Origin: Chloroflexi bacterium CFX4
Lineage (GTDB): Bacteria; Chloroflexota; Anaerolineae; Aggregatilineales; UBA2796
NCBI GenBank assembly: GCA_021404685.1
Contig: QWHC01000007.1
Span: 1 to 64,000, forward strand
Reading direction: 5' to 3'
DNA: 64,000 nucleotides
Below, piece after piece: positions 8,190 to 18,390 of the stretch. The notes beneath the pieces are model-generated. The model did not search any database. It had not been told where the DNA came from and saw only the letters and a program-made list of their open reading frames with translations. Made by a program: the position numbers and the translations under genes. Numbering within the stretch: the first letter of the stretch is position 1; each line of letters opens with the position of its first letter.

Positions 8190-10046
8190 ATGCGTATGCT
8201 CAAATCTCAGGCACATCTCCGCAACGTGGCGATCATCGCCCACGTTGACCACGGTAAAACCACCCTCGTGGACGGCATGTTGAAGCAGGCGAAGGTCTTT
8301 CGCAATGCCGAAACCGCCGGCGAACGTATTCTCGATTCAAATCCGCTCGAACGTGAGCGCGGCATCACCATCTTGGCGAAAAACACCGCCGTCACTTGGA
8401 ATGATGTCAAAATCAACATTGTTGATACGCCCGGTCACGCCGATTTTGGCGGTGAGGTGGAGCGTGTGCTGAACATGGTGGACGGGGTGCTGCTCTTGGT
8501 AGACGCTGTTGAAGGACCCATGCCGCAGACGCGCTTTGTGCTGCGGAAAGCGCTGGGCATGGGCTTGCGCGTGATCGTGGTCGTCAATAAGGTAGACCGT
8601 CCCTATGCGCGCCCAGAGGAAGTGCTGAACGAGACCTTCGATTTGTTCATTGAGCTTGGCGCGAACGACGAACAGGTCAACTTTCCCGTCATCTATGCCG
8701 TCGGGCTGAGTGGGCGTGCCGGCTATGCGCCCGATGACCTGCAAGAGACGCTCACACCGCTCTTTGAGACGATCCTACGCGAAATTCCCGCGCCTATGGT
8801 TGATGTTGAGGCACCGCTGCAACTCTTGGTCACCTCTTTAGAGTATGACAACTACAAAGGGCAGATCGCCGTCGGGCGCATTCACGCGGGCGTGCTGCGG
8901 AAGGGCATGAACGTGCTGCGGATCACGCCGCAGGGCGAACGCAACAGCGGGCGCATTGAATACCTGTTCACCTACCACAACCTGAGCAAACAGGAAATTG
9001 ACGCGGCAAGCGCTGGCGATATTGTCTCGTTCACCGGCTTTGATAGCATCGGCATCAGCGATACGATCACCGACCCGAATAATCCTGTTGCTCTGCCGCC
9101 GATCAGCGTGGAAGAGCCAACCGTCCGCATGACGTTCGGCGTGAACACCTCACCCTTTGCCGGGCGCGAAGGCAAGACGGGCTGGGGAACTTCGCGGCGG
9201 CTGCGCGAACGCCTCTATAACGAGACGCGCCATAATGTGGCGCTGCGCGTGGGCGATGGCAGCACACCCGATAAATTCGTGGTCAGTGGGCGTGGCGAAC
9301 TGCACCTGAGCATCCTGATCGAGACCATGCGCCGCGAAGGCTACGAGTTTGAGGTCAGCAAGCCTGAGGTCATCTATCACAACGATCCTGAGACGGGCGA
9401 AATGCTCGAGCCGGTGGAGGAAGTGCATATCGAGATCGCCGACGGCATGACGGGCATCGTGATCGAACTGTTGGGCGGCAGGCGCGGGCAGATGGTCAAT
9501 ATGTTCAGCGAGAACGGCACCACCTACCTAACCTATCACGTGCCAACACGCGGCTTGTTGGGCTTCCGTCCACATTTTATGCGGGCTACCAGCGGCATGG
9601 GGCAGCTTCACAGCCTGATGCACGGCTATGTTCCTTTGGCAGGCACGCTGCCGGGCAGGCAGTTTGGCAGCCTTGTGGCATGGGAAAATGGCACCGCCAC
9701 CAGCTACGGCATCGAGAACGCGCAGATGCGCGGCACAACCTTCATCGAGCCGGGCACCGAAGTCTATCAGGGTATGGTGGTTGGCGAACACATTCGCCCA
9801 GAGGATTTGGCAGTCAACGTTGCTAAGACCAAGCACCTCACCAACGTCCGCTCTAAAGGTGGCGAGGAAAACAACCGCCTGACGCCGCCGCGCACCCTGA
9901 GCCTTGAGGACTGCCTTGAGTTCCTTGCCGAAGATGAATTGCTAGAGGTAACGCCGCTGACGCTCCGCATTCGCAAGCGCATTTTGAACAACGAAGACCG
10001 CCAAAAAGAGCAAAAGCGCCGCGATAAAATGATCGCCGGCGCCTAA
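8190..10046 (+). CDS. typA: Translational GTPase TypA/BipA
   Basis: This 618-residue GTPase has the usual family length. The G domain shows AHVDHGKTT (P-loop, residues 17-25), ERERGITI (switch I), [12 protein letters not shown] (switch II) and NKVDRP. It is followed by EF-G-like domains II, III and V and the BipA-specific C-terminal domain (for example the MHGYVPLAG and [18 protein letters not shown] segments). BipA binds the ribosome and assists 50S assembly and stress adaptation, notably in the cold. Two ATGs (8190 and 8196) are possible; AAGGA lies four bases before the first. It is monocistronic, between a candidate promoter and a strong hairpin terminator. Confidence 0.98.
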   Translation: MRMLKSQAHLRNVAIIAHVDHGKTTLVDGMLKQAKVFRNAETAGERILDSNPLERERGITILAKNTAVTWNDVKINIVDTPGHADFGGEVERVLNMVDGVLLLVDAVEGPMPQTRFVLRKALGMGLRVIVVVNKVDRPYARPEEVLNETFDLFIELGANDEQVNFPVIYAVGLSGRAGYAPDDLQETLTPLFETILREIPAPMVDVEAPLQLLVTSLEYDNYKGQIAVGRIHAGVLRKGMNVLRITPQGERNSGRIEYLFTYHNLSKQEIDAASAGDIVSFTGFDSIGISDTITDPNNPVALPPISVEEPTVRMTFGVNTSPFAGREGKTGWGTSRRLRERLYNETRHNVALRVGDGSTPDKFVVSGRGELHLSILIETMRREGYEFEVSKPEVIYHNDPETGEMLEPVEEVHIEIADGMTGIVIELLGGRRGQMVNMFSENGTTYLTYHVPTRGLLGFRPHFMRATSGMGQLHSLMHGYVPLAGTLPGRQFGSLVAWENGTATSYGIENAQMRGTTFIEPGTEVYQGMVVGEHIRPEDLAVNVAKTKHLTNVRSKGGEENNRLTPPRTLSLEDCLEFLAEDELLEVTPLTLRIRKRILNNEDRQKEQKRRDKMIAGA

Positions 10047-10058
10047 ATCCTGATAAGG

Positions 10059-10097
10059 CTGCCGCCAAGTTGTTAGGGCTTGGCGGCAGGTCTTTCT
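10059..10097. terminator. Bidirectional terminator between typA and its convergent neighbour
   Basis: CTGCCGCCAAG pairs with CTTGGCGGCAG (11 bp, 9-nt loop; stem 10059-10089), followed by GTCTTTCT on the plus strand. Confidence 0.8.
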
Positions 10098-10638
10098 ACC
10101 ACTGAAACTCGTAAACTGTCGTGAATTCGCTGCGAATATCGCGCTTAACGCGCAGCGAAGAGGGATTCGGCACAAGGCGCTTTGCCAAGCCCCACCAAAT
10201 GCCGTATAGCAAATCAGGCGGGAAGGGCAAGTGCATCGTGACGCGGTAATGCGTTTCGGCAAGGCGCTCCGTGATAATCTCGCCACAATTGCCGTTGCGG
10301 TAGGCAGCGCGGTTCAGTTCATTCGCCATTTCAAGCTGCTGCCCAAAGGTGGTAACGTGCGGCGGCAGCGGGTAAAGTTCGGCAACTTTCAAGCCAATAG
10401 CAACTAAATTGAACATGCCGCCTTCGGCATTCGCCACATCATGGTAAAAGTTCAGAATGGTTTGGAGCGGATACCAGTGGTTAGGGTTAAGGTTTTCAAG
10501 GTTATGTTTACGCAGCATGGGCAGCACTGCCTCATGCTCCATAGATTGAACGATGCCCATAATCATGCCGCCCATAATCTCGGTGTTGGGATCAACCCAT
10601 ATGCGCGGTGCTGCCTGTTGGTTAGAAGGTGCTGTCAT
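10096..10638 (-). CDS. Conserved-looking hypothetical cytoplasmic protein
   Basis: About 180 residues with no signal peptide or membrane helix. The ATG at 10638 is preferred because GGAG lies a few bases upstream; an ATG at 10650 overlaps that site. Visible features are an N-terminal Ala/Pro-rich lead, IMGGMIMGIVQSMEHEAVL, the central NFYHDVANAEGGMFNLVAIG segment and a late FPPDLLYGIWWGLAKR stretch. The layout is faintly like small-molecule sensor domains of the V4R/H-NOX kind, but I cannot assign a family. Monocistronic. Confidence 0.8.
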   Translation of the reverse strand: MTAPSNQQAAPRIWVDPNTEIMGGMIMGIVQSMEHEAVLPMLRKHNLENLNPNHWYPLQTILNFYHDVANAEGGMFNLVAIGLKVAELYPLPPHVTTFGQQLEMANELNRAAYRNGNCGEIITERLAETHYRVTMHLPFPPDLLYGIWWGLAKRLVPNPSSLRVKRDIRSEFTTVYEFQW

Positions 10639-10844
10639 TAGACTCTCCATTGAGAAAGTTTGTCAAATACAGCATACGCGAATATAGAATATCAATCGCA
10701 AAACAATGCTTCGCAAACCTGTAACAAATGGTTCGATTGGGTAATTTGGGTGTGCGGTGCAGTGCTGCACACCTTAATTGTCGGGCAACTTTGCGGTATA
10801 CTCTAAGGTGTTTTCTGCCACACTGAAACAGGAAGTTTTCCGCG

Positions 10845-12776
10845 TTGACACGCAACTTTTCACTCACGCGCTTAGGTCAGCTCACCAACACCTCCTACCG
10901 CCTTTTGCGTCAAGAAGGCTTGGGCGCTTTCACAAACCGCTTAGGGTTGTGGCTGCGCGGCGAACGGCGCTACATGCGCCATGATCGCCCTGAACTGCAC
11001 GGCTACGAGGCTTATTGCAAGGCAACCACACCGAATGAGGCTGAACTCGCCGCGCAGCGCAAAGAAGCGCGGGTGTGGCAAAATGCGCCTAGCTTTGGCA
11101 TCCTGACGCCCGTCTACCAGCCACCGCTCTATATCTTTCGGCGGACGGTTGAATCTGTCCTAGCGCAGAGCTATCCATATTGGCGCTGGTACCTTGCCGA
11201 TTCCAGCTCAAACGATGAAATTTGGGAATACCTCACCTACCTTGCGGCGCAAGATGCGCGCATTGTGCCAATCCGCCTGACGCAGAACAAAGGCATTTCG
11301 GAAAACAGCAACGCTGCCTTGCGCCAAGCCCTGCAAGAGGCAACTTGTGAATACATCGCGCTGCTTGATCACGACGATAAGTTAGCGCCTGAAGCGCTCT
11401 ACGCGATGGCAAAGTTCATCCAAGCGCAGCCAGATGCCGATTTCATCTACTCGGATGGCGATAAGATCAACGCCGAAGATCACCGTTTTGATCCGATCTT
11501 CAAGCCGAATTGGTCGCCTGAGATGCTGCTGTGCGTGAATTTGCTGTGCCAAATGGCTGTGATGCGGCGGGACTTGCTGGCAAAAGTCGGCATGTTTGAT
11601 CCAAGCAAAGACGGCGCGCAAGACTGGGATTTGTTCCTACGCATTAGCGAGGTGACGCAGAAAATCTATCACCTGCCCAAAGTGCTGTATCACTGGCGCG
11701 TTTGGGAACGCTCTACGGCAAGTTCGCGTGAGGCAAAAAGCTACGCCGCTGAAGCACAGTTGGCAGCCATCCGCGAGCATTTGGTGCGGACGGGCATTCA
11801 AAATCCGCGTGTCTTTTTTGATTCTGAGCATCCCATTCACGGCACCTACCCATTGGTTATATGGGAGCAGCCGCAGCCGCGCAGCATCGCCATTATCATC
11901 CCATCCCGCGATCATGCCGATATGCTGCTGGGCTGCCTTGCCACGCTCTTTGGGCGAACACGCTATCCAAACTACCGCGTGATTGTGGTGGATACCGGCA
12001 GCACCGAACAGGCGACTTTCGATTTGTATGCGCGCTACGCGCAAGAGCCGCGCTTTCAGGTTGTGAAGTACACCGAACCATTCAACTTTAGCAAAGCCTG
12101 CAATTTTGGCGCCCAGCACGCCGCCGAATCCGATCTGCTGCTCTTTCTGAACAACGATATTGAAGTGCTGGATGGCACATGGCTGGCGCGCATGGCGCAG
12201 TGGTACGAACGCACAGGCGTGGGCATCGTCGGTGCTAAGCTGATCTTCCCAGATGGTCTGGTGCAGCACGGCGGCGTTTATATCGGCGGCGGCGGCTTAG
12301 CGGCGCACCTGTTCAGCAGGCTGCCGGAAAACCTGATCACCTACTTTGGCAACGATGGTTGGTATCGCAACGTCTTGGCGGTGACGGGCGCTTGCCTCAT
12401 GATCTCGCGTCAGGCGTTTGACGCAGTCGGCGGCTTTGATGAGGCATATCAGCTCAACTACAGCGATGTAGCGCTCTGCTTGCGCGCCCACGAGGCAGGC
12501 TACCGCATTGTCTATACGCCACACGCACGCCTGATCCACTACGAATCGGTGACGCACAAGCGCCGCATTCCGCGTGTGGACTTCCTGCGCGCCAACGAGG
12601 CGTTCCAGAAATGGATCAAAAGTGGCGATCCGTATTACAATCCGAGCCTAAGCTATGCCATGCCAAACCATTACGTCACGATGGATCCTTCACACCGTGC
12701 GCTGTATGTCAACAGGATGCTCATGGCGCGCCTGCCGCGCAAGGCAATGATCACCCTGCCCGATGATTTGGCGTAG
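10845..12776 (+). CDS. Tandem-domain family 2 glycosyltransferase
   Basis: This 643-residue protein carries two GT-A domains. Domain 1 (about 85-310) shows SFGILTPVYQP, the acidic DHDDKL metal/nucleotide site and the acceptor-region GAQDWDLFLR. Domain 2 (about 345-590) shows IAIIIPSRDHADML, LLFLNNDIEVLDG and GGFDEAYQLNYSDVALC. Such enzymes transfer sugars from nucleotide donors, usually in surface polysaccharide or O-glycan assembly, at the cytoplasmic face. No membrane helix was seen. The start is TTG at 10845, with AGGAAG nine bases upstream; the first in-frame ATG is about 43 codons further in and would remove the N-terminal helix. No other polysaccharide genes adjoin it, so substrates are unknown. 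Confidence 0.92.
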   Translation: MTRNFSLTRLGQLTNTSYRLLRQEGLGAFTNRLGLWLRGERRYMRHDRPELHGYEAYCKATTPNEAELAAQRKEARVWQNAPSFGILTPVYQPPLYIFRRTVESVLAQSYPYWRWYLADSSSNDEIWEYLTYLAAQDARIVPIRLTQNKGISENSNAALRQALQEATCEYIALLDHDDKLAPEALYAMAKFIQAQPDADFIYSDGDKINAEDHRFDPIFKPNWSPEMLLCVNLLCQMAVMRRDLLAKVGMFDPSKDGAQDWDLFLRISEVTQKIYHLPKVLYHWRVWERSTASSREAKSYAAEAQLAAIREHLVRTGIQNPRVFFDSEHPIHGTYPLVIWEQPQPRSIAIIIPSRDHADMLLGCLATLFGRTRYPNYRVIVVDTGSTEQATFDLYARYAQEPRFQVVKYTEPFNFSKACNFGAQHAAESDLLLFLNNDIEVLDGTWLARMAQWYERTGVGIVGAKLIFPDGLVQHGGVYIGGGGLAAHLFSRLPENLITYFGNDGWYRNVLAVTGACLMISRQAFDAVGGFDEAYQLNYSDVALCLRAHEAGYRIVYTPHARLIHYESVTHKRRIPRVDFLRANEAFQKWIKSGDPYYNPSLSYAMPNHYVTMDPSHRALYVNRMLMARLPRKAMITLPDDLA

Positions 12777-12837
12777 GAGTCTTCAGGTGGGTATGGTATA
12801 TTATATATAATGTGGCGCACAGATAAGGACGAAAGCT

Positions 12838-14064
12838 ATGGACAAAGATTTACTCGAACAAACTGCTGCTTATTTCATTGACCTTGAAGAGCGCTACGGC
12901 GCGCACAACTACCATCCAATTGATGTCGTGATCCAAGAGGCACGCGGCGTCTGGGTGACGGATGTGGAAGGCAAACGCTATCTGGATTGCCTCAGCGCGT
13001 ACTCGGCAGTCAATCAGGGACATGCCCATCCCAAGATTTTGCAGGCGATGATCGAGCAGGCAAGCCGTGTGACCCTCACCGCACGCGCTTTCCGCAACGA
13101 TCAGCTTGGACTGTTCTACAAAGCGCTCTGTGATGTAACGGGCTACGAGCGCGTGCTGCCCATGAACAGCGGCGCGGAAGCGGTGGAGACTGCCATCAAA
13201 CTGGCACGCAAGTGGGGCTACAAAGTGAAGGGCGTTGCCGACGGTCAGCAGCAGATCATCGTCTGCGACGGCAATTTTCACGGACGCACGACCACTATCA
13301 TCAGCTTTAGCAGTGAGCCACAGTACAAAGAAGGCTTTGGACCGCTGACGCCTGGCTTCGTGAGCGTGCCGTATGGCGATGCTGCTGCGTTAGAGGCTGC
13401 TATCACGCCGAACACAGTCGCCTTCCTCGTCGAGCCGATTCAGGGTGAAAACGGCGTCATTGTACCGCCAGAGGGCTATCTGCGGCGCGTTGCCGAAATT
13501 TGCAAGCGCCACAATGTGCTGTTCATCAATGATGAAATTCAGACAGGCTTAGGGCGCAGCGGCAAGATGTTCGTGCAGGACTATGAAAATGTGCGCGGCG
13601 ACATCATGATCTTGGGTAAGGCGCTCTCTGGCGGCTTTTATCCTGTCTCGGCAATCTTGGCGGATGATCCGATCATGAGCGTCTTCCAGCCCGGCGATCA
13701 CGGCAGCACCTTTGGCGGCAATCCATTAGCGGCAGCCATTGCGCGGGCAGCCATTGCCGTGCTGATGGAAGAAAACCTGATCGAGAACGCCGCCTTGATG
13801 GGCGAGTATTTCAGAGAGCAGTTGGAAGAGATCAACAGCCCATACATCAAAGAAGTGCGTGGGCGCGGCTTGCTGATCGGCGTGGAACTGAAGCCTGAAG
13901 CAGGCGGTGCGCGCCGCTTTGTCGAGGCACTGCGCGATAACGGCGTGCTTTCTAAGGAAACGCATGTGCATACCGTGCGCTTTGCGCCGCCGCTGGTCAT
14001 TCAGCGCGCCGAAATTGATTGGGCATTAGAGCGCATTCGCCCTGTGCTATTAGGTCAATTCTAA
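12838..14064 (+). CDS. rocD: Ornithine aminotransferase
   Basis: A 408-residue class III PLP-dependent aminotransferase. It moves the delta-amino group of L-ornithine to 2-oxoglutarate, giving glutamate semialdehyde, in arginine breakdown and proline synthesis. Visible residues are [13 protein letters not shown] near 53, NSGAEAVE (cofactor phosphate), [20 protein letters not shown] with the PLP-contacting Asp near 232, and the Schiff-base lysine in LGKALSGG near 261. [11 protein letters not shown] follows. The GAHNYHP start and AYSAVNQGH match ornithine rather than acetylornithine enzymes. A TATAAT box (12806-12811) sits about 30 bp before the ATG, without a clear -35. The gene stands alone. 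Confidence 0.95.
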   Translation: MDKDLLEQTAAYFIDLEERYGAHNYHPIDVVIQEARGVWVTDVEGKRYLDCLSAYSAVNQGHAHPKILQAMIEQASRVTLTARAFRNDQLGLFYKALCDVTGYERVLPMNSGAEAVETAIKLARKWGYKVKGVADGQQQIIVCDGNFHGRTTTIISFSSEPQYKEGFGPLTPGFVSVPYGDAAALEAAITPNTVAFLVEPIQGENGVIVPPEGYLRRVAEICKRHNVLFINDEIQTGLGRSGKMFVQDYENVRGDIMILGKALSGGFYPVSAILADDPIMSVFQPGDHGSTFGGNPLAAAIARAAIAVLMEENLIENAALMGEYFREQLEEINSPYIKEVRGRGLLIGVELKPEAGGARRFVEALRDNGVLSKETHVHTVRFAPPLVIQRAEIDWALERIRPVLLGQF

Positions 14065-14080
14065 GCACCTCCCTTTGCTG

Positions 14081-14108
14081 CAAAGGCGCGCTCCACAGTG
14101 CGCCTTTG
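14081..14108 (+). terminator. Hairpin after rocD
   Basis: CAAAGGCGC pairs with GCGCCTTTG (9 bp), 17 bp after the rocD stop. The stem itself ends in TTTG, but there is no long T-run. Confidence 0.6.
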
Positions 14109-14614
14109 TGGTGACTTGCCTATCTATTGCATTGATGGCACAGACGTGCCAAGACGCGCACCTGCCCAGTTGGAATGCACTGCCTGCCCATACTCAACGG
14201 TTCTGATCGGTTGGTGATGTTTAGCCAAACAGATGACCGCACGGCGAAAACACACCCATTTTCACTGTTTGTTGGCTGCACACTTAAGCTACTAGTGAAA
14301 ATATAGATTATTTTTGCACGCTCTCACAAATCCCTCACATATGTAGGCTTGCTAAAAAGCGTAAAACTCACTAAACTGCCTAATAGTGCTGCTTAAGTGG
14401 AGTGTGTTTGTCTATGCATGGCGGATGTTTGAGCCTAATCATCAGAACAACCATCCTTGCAGCTGCTCAGACGGTTGTGGTGCGCATTGTGCAGCGCTTG
14501 TTGCAACGTATTCTAGACCGTTTGCGTATATAGCAACAGTGTTTGGGCGCAAGGGGATTTGTGCCACGCACACTGGCTTTTGCCTCTCAGTTCACCAAAA
14601 CAGGAGTTCAAAAC
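14109..14614. other. Intergenic region, about 500 bp
   Basis: No gene or RNA was recognised. It contains an AT-rich core (about 14290-14390) that probably includes the promoter of the following secreted-protein gene. Frames here lack ribosome-binding sites. Confidence 0.5.
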
Positions 14615-15583
14615 ATGAAGTTCTCGTTCTACAAGTTTGTGATGGTTGCCTTGATCGGCTTGCTGGCATTTGCGCCTGCCATGACCGCCTCGGCACAGGA
14701 TTGCCCACCCGGCATCAGCGCTGACGACTGTAAGCTGATGACAGACGCCATGGGCGCCAATGCGGCCAAGCTGTCTTCCTTCGCTATGAGCTTTACCGTG
14801 AATGCCTCGGTGAAGGGCGTTGAGGGTGGCGACATCAGCCTAGAGGTCAGTGGCAGCGGTGGCATTGACACTAGCAAGGTGGATATGAACGCCGAAGATG
14901 CAACGGCTGCCTTGGCGGGCTTGATCTTCAGCATTGCGATGGATGCCAAGGCAAGCGGCGGCGGCATGGATCAATCCGGCAGCGTGGAAATCCGCATTGT
15001 GGATGGCAGCGCTTACGGCAAGGGCTTTGATGGCACCGACGCATGGCAGAAGGTTTCGGCTGAGGAACTGTTCAACCAGCTAGGCGGCATGGGCGGCGAT
15101 ATGAGCGGCGGCATGGGCGATATTGGTGGCTTGCTGGGCAACCTCGATAATCCTGCCCTGTCAGGTCTGTTCGGCGCAGCCGTGACCACCTACAGTGCCA
15201 CGGACGGTCCTAACATTGATGGCAGCACCCGCGCTATCACTGCCAGCACCGACCTGAAGCCCGTTTTGCAGGCACTGGCTGACCCGCAGATTGCTGAGGC
15301 ACTTTCGCAGGTGATTCCGCAGGATGATCCAAGTGTTGCACAGCTCGGCAGTATGCTGCCGCTGTTGGGCGCGCTCTTCACTGAAGCAAAGATTGACGCC
15401 ACCACTTACTACGGGACGGATGGCACTTTCCGCGGCTTCAAACTGTCTGTGTCGTTGGTGGTAGATGGCCAGATGGCAGCCATGCTGACCGGCTCACCTA
15501 CCAATATTGATGTGAAGCTCGACCTGGATGTGCGCCTGACCAAACTGGGCGAACCATTCACGGTGGAAGCACCCATCGAATAA
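14615..15583 (+). CDS. Secreted beta-rich protein, LolA/LppX-like in outline
   Basis: About 322 residues. A signal peptide (KFSFYKFVM, then a hydrophobic core ending ASAQD near residue 29) directs export. The mature part has a CPPGISADDC pair of cysteines, then alternating hydrophobic strands with SFTVNASV, ISLEVSGSG and YGTDGTFRGFKLSV. It also holds a Gly/Met/Asp-rich loop (about residues 155-180). The strand pattern recalls the half-barrel carriers LolA and LppX/LprG. A second protein of like size and pattern lies at 39574. The ATG at 14615 follows AGGAG; longer in-frame starts upstream have no such site. Function is inferred only at fold level. Confidence 0.85.
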   Translation: MKFSFYKFVMVALIGLLAFAPAMTASAQDCPPGISADDCKLMTDAMGANAAKLSSFAMSFTVNASVKGVEGGDISLEVSGSGGIDTSKVDMNAEDATAALAGLIFSIAMDAKASGGGMDQSGSVEIRIVDGSAYGKGFDGTDAWQKVSAEELFNQLGGMGGDMSGGMGDIGGLLGNLDNPALSGLFGAAVTTYSATDGPNIDGSTRAITASTDLKPVLQALADPQIAEALSQVIPQDDPSVAQLGSMLPLLGALFTEAKIDATTYYGTDGTFRGFKLSVSLVVDGQMAAMLTGSPTNIDVKLDLDVRLTKLGEPFTVEAPIE

Positions 15584-15610
15584 CCCTTCGATACAAACCA
15601 TCCTAAAACC

Positions 15611-15638
15611 AACAGGCGAGGAAATTTCCTCGCCTGTT
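15611..15638. terminator. Perfect 28-bp palindrome after the secreted protein
   Basis: AACAGGCGAGGAAA is followed by its exact reverse complement. Its position 28 bp after the stop fits a terminator; the following TGCGTTCTG gives only a weak T tract. Confidence 0.7.
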
Positions 15639-15733
15639 GCGTTCTGTAGAGATAATGTGGCGTAACAGAATTCAGCGCTGCCGCCTTCACTGCATCCGCA
15701 ATACTTGAAATAACGCGGCAAAACAGATTACGC

Positions 15734-15739
15734 TATAAT
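15734..15739 (+). promoter_or_regulatory. -10 box of the sensor kinase operon
   Basis: A perfect TATAAT in the context CGCTATAAT lies 25 bp before the ATG at 15764. TTGAAA at 15705 is too far away (23 bp) to be a normal -35. Confidence 0.4.
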
Positions 15740-15763
15740 TTGTTTGTGGAGGCTTGTGCGGCT

Positions 15764-17623
15764 ATGTCCTTACGAAGACGCCTATTGATCTATCTGCTGC
15801 TGTTGGCAATTGTGCCAATGCTGCTGGTGAGCCTAACCGCCTACCTGATCACCAGCCGTAATCTGACCCAGATTGAGCGCGCTAACCTTGAAGAAAGCGC
15901 CGAAAGCGTTGTGCGCCTTTTTGAGGATATTGAGGTGAACCTCGCCAATATCACGGTAGATTACGCCAACTGGGACGAATTGCACGCGCAATCCGCCGTA
16001 GATGAGCCTGATGCCGAGTGGATCAGCATCAACCTTTCGCCAGAGGCAGAAGTTTCCATCACGACGACTCATGGGCTGGAAATCGTTGGCATCTACAACA
16101 TCAATAATCGTCTAAACTACGCACACGGCGCAGCTGAGCAGGTGGTGCAACAGCTTGGCGATCTGCTTGGGCGGGCGCGTATGAGCAGTACACCGATCAC
16201 GCGCCTGCTGCTGCTGAATGAAGATGTTTACCTAGTAGCGCTAACTGCCATTCGTACCAGTGCCAGCGAAGACCCGAATGGTGTTTTAATCGTCGGCAGG
16301 CGCGTGCGCCTTGACGATGCGGATCGCATCCGCACGCTGACTGTCTCAGAAGTTGCCTTCTACAGCGGCGAAAAGCGCCTAGCAGCCACAGAAAATCACA
16401 AAGCGCGCCTTGATCCTAATGCCTTGCGCGCAGCCACCAGCGGCAGCCTTACCATTGATCAAACACAAAGCGAATTTGCCCTCATCTATCAGCCGATCAT
16501 GTCTGAGACGGGCGAAGCTATGCTGACCATTGTCTTGCAGCGTTCACGCAGCGCGCTGACTGCGGCGCGCCAAAGTACGCTGCAATCCCTCGTTGTTTGG
16601 GTAGTGTTGGTCAGCCTGATCGCGGCAAGCGTTGCCGCATTGCTAGGGCGTCCTATCGTGCGGACTCTCTCTCAGATGGTCGCCAGCGCTGATCAGATTG
16701 CCGCTGGCGATTACAGCCGCCGAATGCCGCTACCTGCCCGCCAAGATGAACTGCATCAGGTTGCCAGTGCCTTCAACCAAATGACTGAGCGCCTTGTGCG
16801 CAACATTGAGATGCTGCACGCCAAAACACGCGAACTGGACGAGAAGAACGGCGAATTGATGTTAGCGAACGCGGCTGCCAATGAGGCAGTTCGCACCGAG
16901 CGTGATTTTATCGTCTCTATGTCGCACGAACTTCGCACACCTCTGACAGCCATCATCGGCTACAGCGATATGCTAATCCTGAATATGTCCGGTGAGCTGA
17001 GCGATGTGCAACGCCGCCGCATTCAGATCATCCGCGATAGCGGCAACCGATTGCTCTCGCTGATCAACGATCTGCTCGATCTCTCGCGCATTCAGGCAGG
17101 CAGGCTAGAACTGAACATTGCGCCTTACGCGCCGGCTGCCATGCTGGAGCGCACCGCTTCTGAATTGAACGTGCTGGCACAGCAAAATCAGCTTAAATTC
17201 GTTCAAGAGATTGACCCGAATTTGCCGCCGCTGCTCTTGGGTGATGAGAAACGCCTTCAGCAGATTGTGACGAATCTGCTGGGCAATGCTTTCAAATTCA
17301 CCCGCGAAGGCGAAGTGCGCCTGCGCGCTCACGCGAACCCTGCTGCCAAGATGTGGGTGATCAGTGTGACCGATACAGGCGAGGGCATTCCTACCGAAGC
17401 ATTGGATACCATTTTTGAGAAATACCAGCAGATCAAGACCGACATGCAGCGCGGCGTGACAGGCACTGGGCTAGGTTTGCCGATCACCCGTGATCTGGTA
17501 GAACTGATGGGCGGTCTGATCGCAGTGAAAAGTACGTTAGGCGTTGGCAGCACCTTCACGATCAGCCTGCCAATGGTTGTGCCTCAAACGCTCGATAATC
17601 CTGTGAAGGCAACGAAAGTGTGA
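15764..17623 (+). CDS. Membrane sensor histidine kinase with CHASE4-like sensor
   Basis: About 619 residues. A first transmembrane helix (about 8-30) is followed by an extracytoplasmic sensor with the CHASE4-like DYANWDEL motif. A second helix (about 275-298) leads to HAMP (300-350, PIVRTLSQMVASADQIAAGDY) and a short coiled coil. HisKA carries the phosphoacceptor His near residue 387 in SMSHELRTPL, and HATPase_c shows LLGNAFKFT, DTGEGI and GTGLGLPI. It autophosphorylates on His in response to an unknown outside signal. The ATG is chosen over an upstream TTG because GGAGG precedes it. A receiver-only regulator starts eight bases after its stop and is the likely partner. Confidence 0.95.
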   Translation: MSLRRRLLIYLLLLAIVPMLLVSLTAYLITSRNLTQIERANLEESAESVVRLFEDIEVNLANITVDYANWDELHAQSAVDEPDAEWISINLSPEAEVSITTTHGLEIVGIYNINNRLNYAHGAAEQVVQQLGDLLGRARMSSTPITRLLLLNEDVYLVALTAIRTSASEDPNGVLIVGRRVRLDDADRIRTLTVSEVAFYSGEKRLAATENHKARLDPNALRAATSGSLTIDQTQSEFALIYQPIMSETGEAMLTIVLQRSRSALTAARQSTLQSLVVWVVLVSLIAASVAALLGRPIVRTLSQMVASADQIAAGDYSRRMPLPARQDELHQVASAFNQMTERLVRNIEMLHAKTRELDEKNGELMLANAAANEAVRTERDFIVSMSHELRTPLTAIIGYSDMLILNMSGELSDVQRRRIQIIRDSGNRLLSLINDLLDLSRIQAGRLELNIAPYAPAAMLERTASELNVLAQQNQLKFVQEIDPNLPPLLLGDEKRLQQIVTNLLGNAFKFTREGEVRLRAHANPAAKMWVISVTDTGEGIPTEALDTIFEKYQQIKTDMQRGVTGTGLGLPITRDLVELMGGLIAVKSTLGVGSTFTISLPMVVPQTLDNPVKATKV

Positions 17624-17630
17624 TCCTGCT

Positions 17631-18044
17631 GTGGTAGATTGGCAAAATGTCGCAACATGGTATGTTTTGATTGTGGATGATGAGCCAGCCAACCGCGAAG
17701 TGTTCGCGGATACGCTCCAATATTTTGGCGCAAAGGTGGCAACTGCCTCAAATGGGCTTGAGGCACTTCAGATTATCCAAAACCAAGCACCAACGCTCAT
17801 CTTAACCGACTTGGCGATGCCCAAGCTGGATGGCTGGGAATTGCTGCGCGCCCTGCGTGCCGATCCTGCCCTGCGGCACATCCCGATCCTTGCGGTGACG
17901 GCAGCCTTTACCATGCCCGGTGACCGCGAGCGTGTGCTTGCTGCTGGCTTCAACGGCTACCTTGCCAAGCCGGTTGATATTATTGGGTTGGTGGATATTA
18001 TTCGCAGTGCTTTGCAGGATGCGAATGCCGGGCAAGGTGCTTAA
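17631..18044 (+). CDS. Single-domain response regulator (CheY-like)
   Basis: This 137-residue receiver domain has no output domain. The acidic pocket is Asp16/Asp17/Glu18 (VDDEP), the phosphoacceptor Asp60 (LTDLAMPKLDG), Thr90 (AVTAA) and Lys113 (YLAKPVD), so all signalling residues are intact. It starts with GTG eight bases after the kinase gene and is almost certainly the kinase's partner, passing phosphate to another protein. The start codon is uncertain, since no strong ribosome-binding site is visible and translation may be coupled to the kinase gene. Confidence 0.92.
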   Translation: MVDWQNVATWYVLIVDDEPANREVFADTLQYFGAKVATASNGLEALQIIQNQAPTLILTDLAMPKLDGWELLRALRADPALRHIPILAVTAAFTMPGDRERVLAAGFNGYLAKPVDIIGLVDIIRSALQDANAGQGA

Positions 18045-18094
18045 GTGTGTGCTGCCTGCTCCAACACCGCTGATCAGCCTGTGGATAGGGGCGC

Positions 18095-18370
18095 ATGAAC
18101 GCCCTGCTTTTCTTTGCGCTGCACGGTGTGTTGGCATTGCTGCTCTTGCTGGCAGTGCTAAGCCGTCGGTTGGGCAACGTTACAAAACGTTCGCCACTGC
18201 ATCGGCTAATTTATTTGGGCGCTGTGATGGTGGGCTTGGGCGCACTGCTTTCGCTGTGGCTGCTGCCGCTCTCTTTAGAGGGCTTGGCTGCCAGTGTGCT
18301 GATCATCAGCGGCTTGTTAGCGGTTTTATTGGTTGTGTGGCGGTACTGGGGATGGGTGTTGTATGAGTAA
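18095..18370 (+). CDS. Small three-helix membrane protein
   Basis: This 91-residue protein has three hydrophobic helices (about 3-24, 36-60 and 64-86) joined by a basic loop (SRRLGNVTKRS). AGGGG precedes the ATG closely. It lies between the two-component pair and the adenosine deaminase gene on the same strand. Function unknown. Confidence 0.65.
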   Translation: MNALLFFALHGVLALLLLLAVLSRRLGNVTKRSPLHRLIYLGAVMVGLGALLSLWLLPLSLEGLAASVLIISGLLAVLLVVWRYWGWVLYE

Positions 18371-18390
18371 TTTAGCATCGAGCAAATTTT

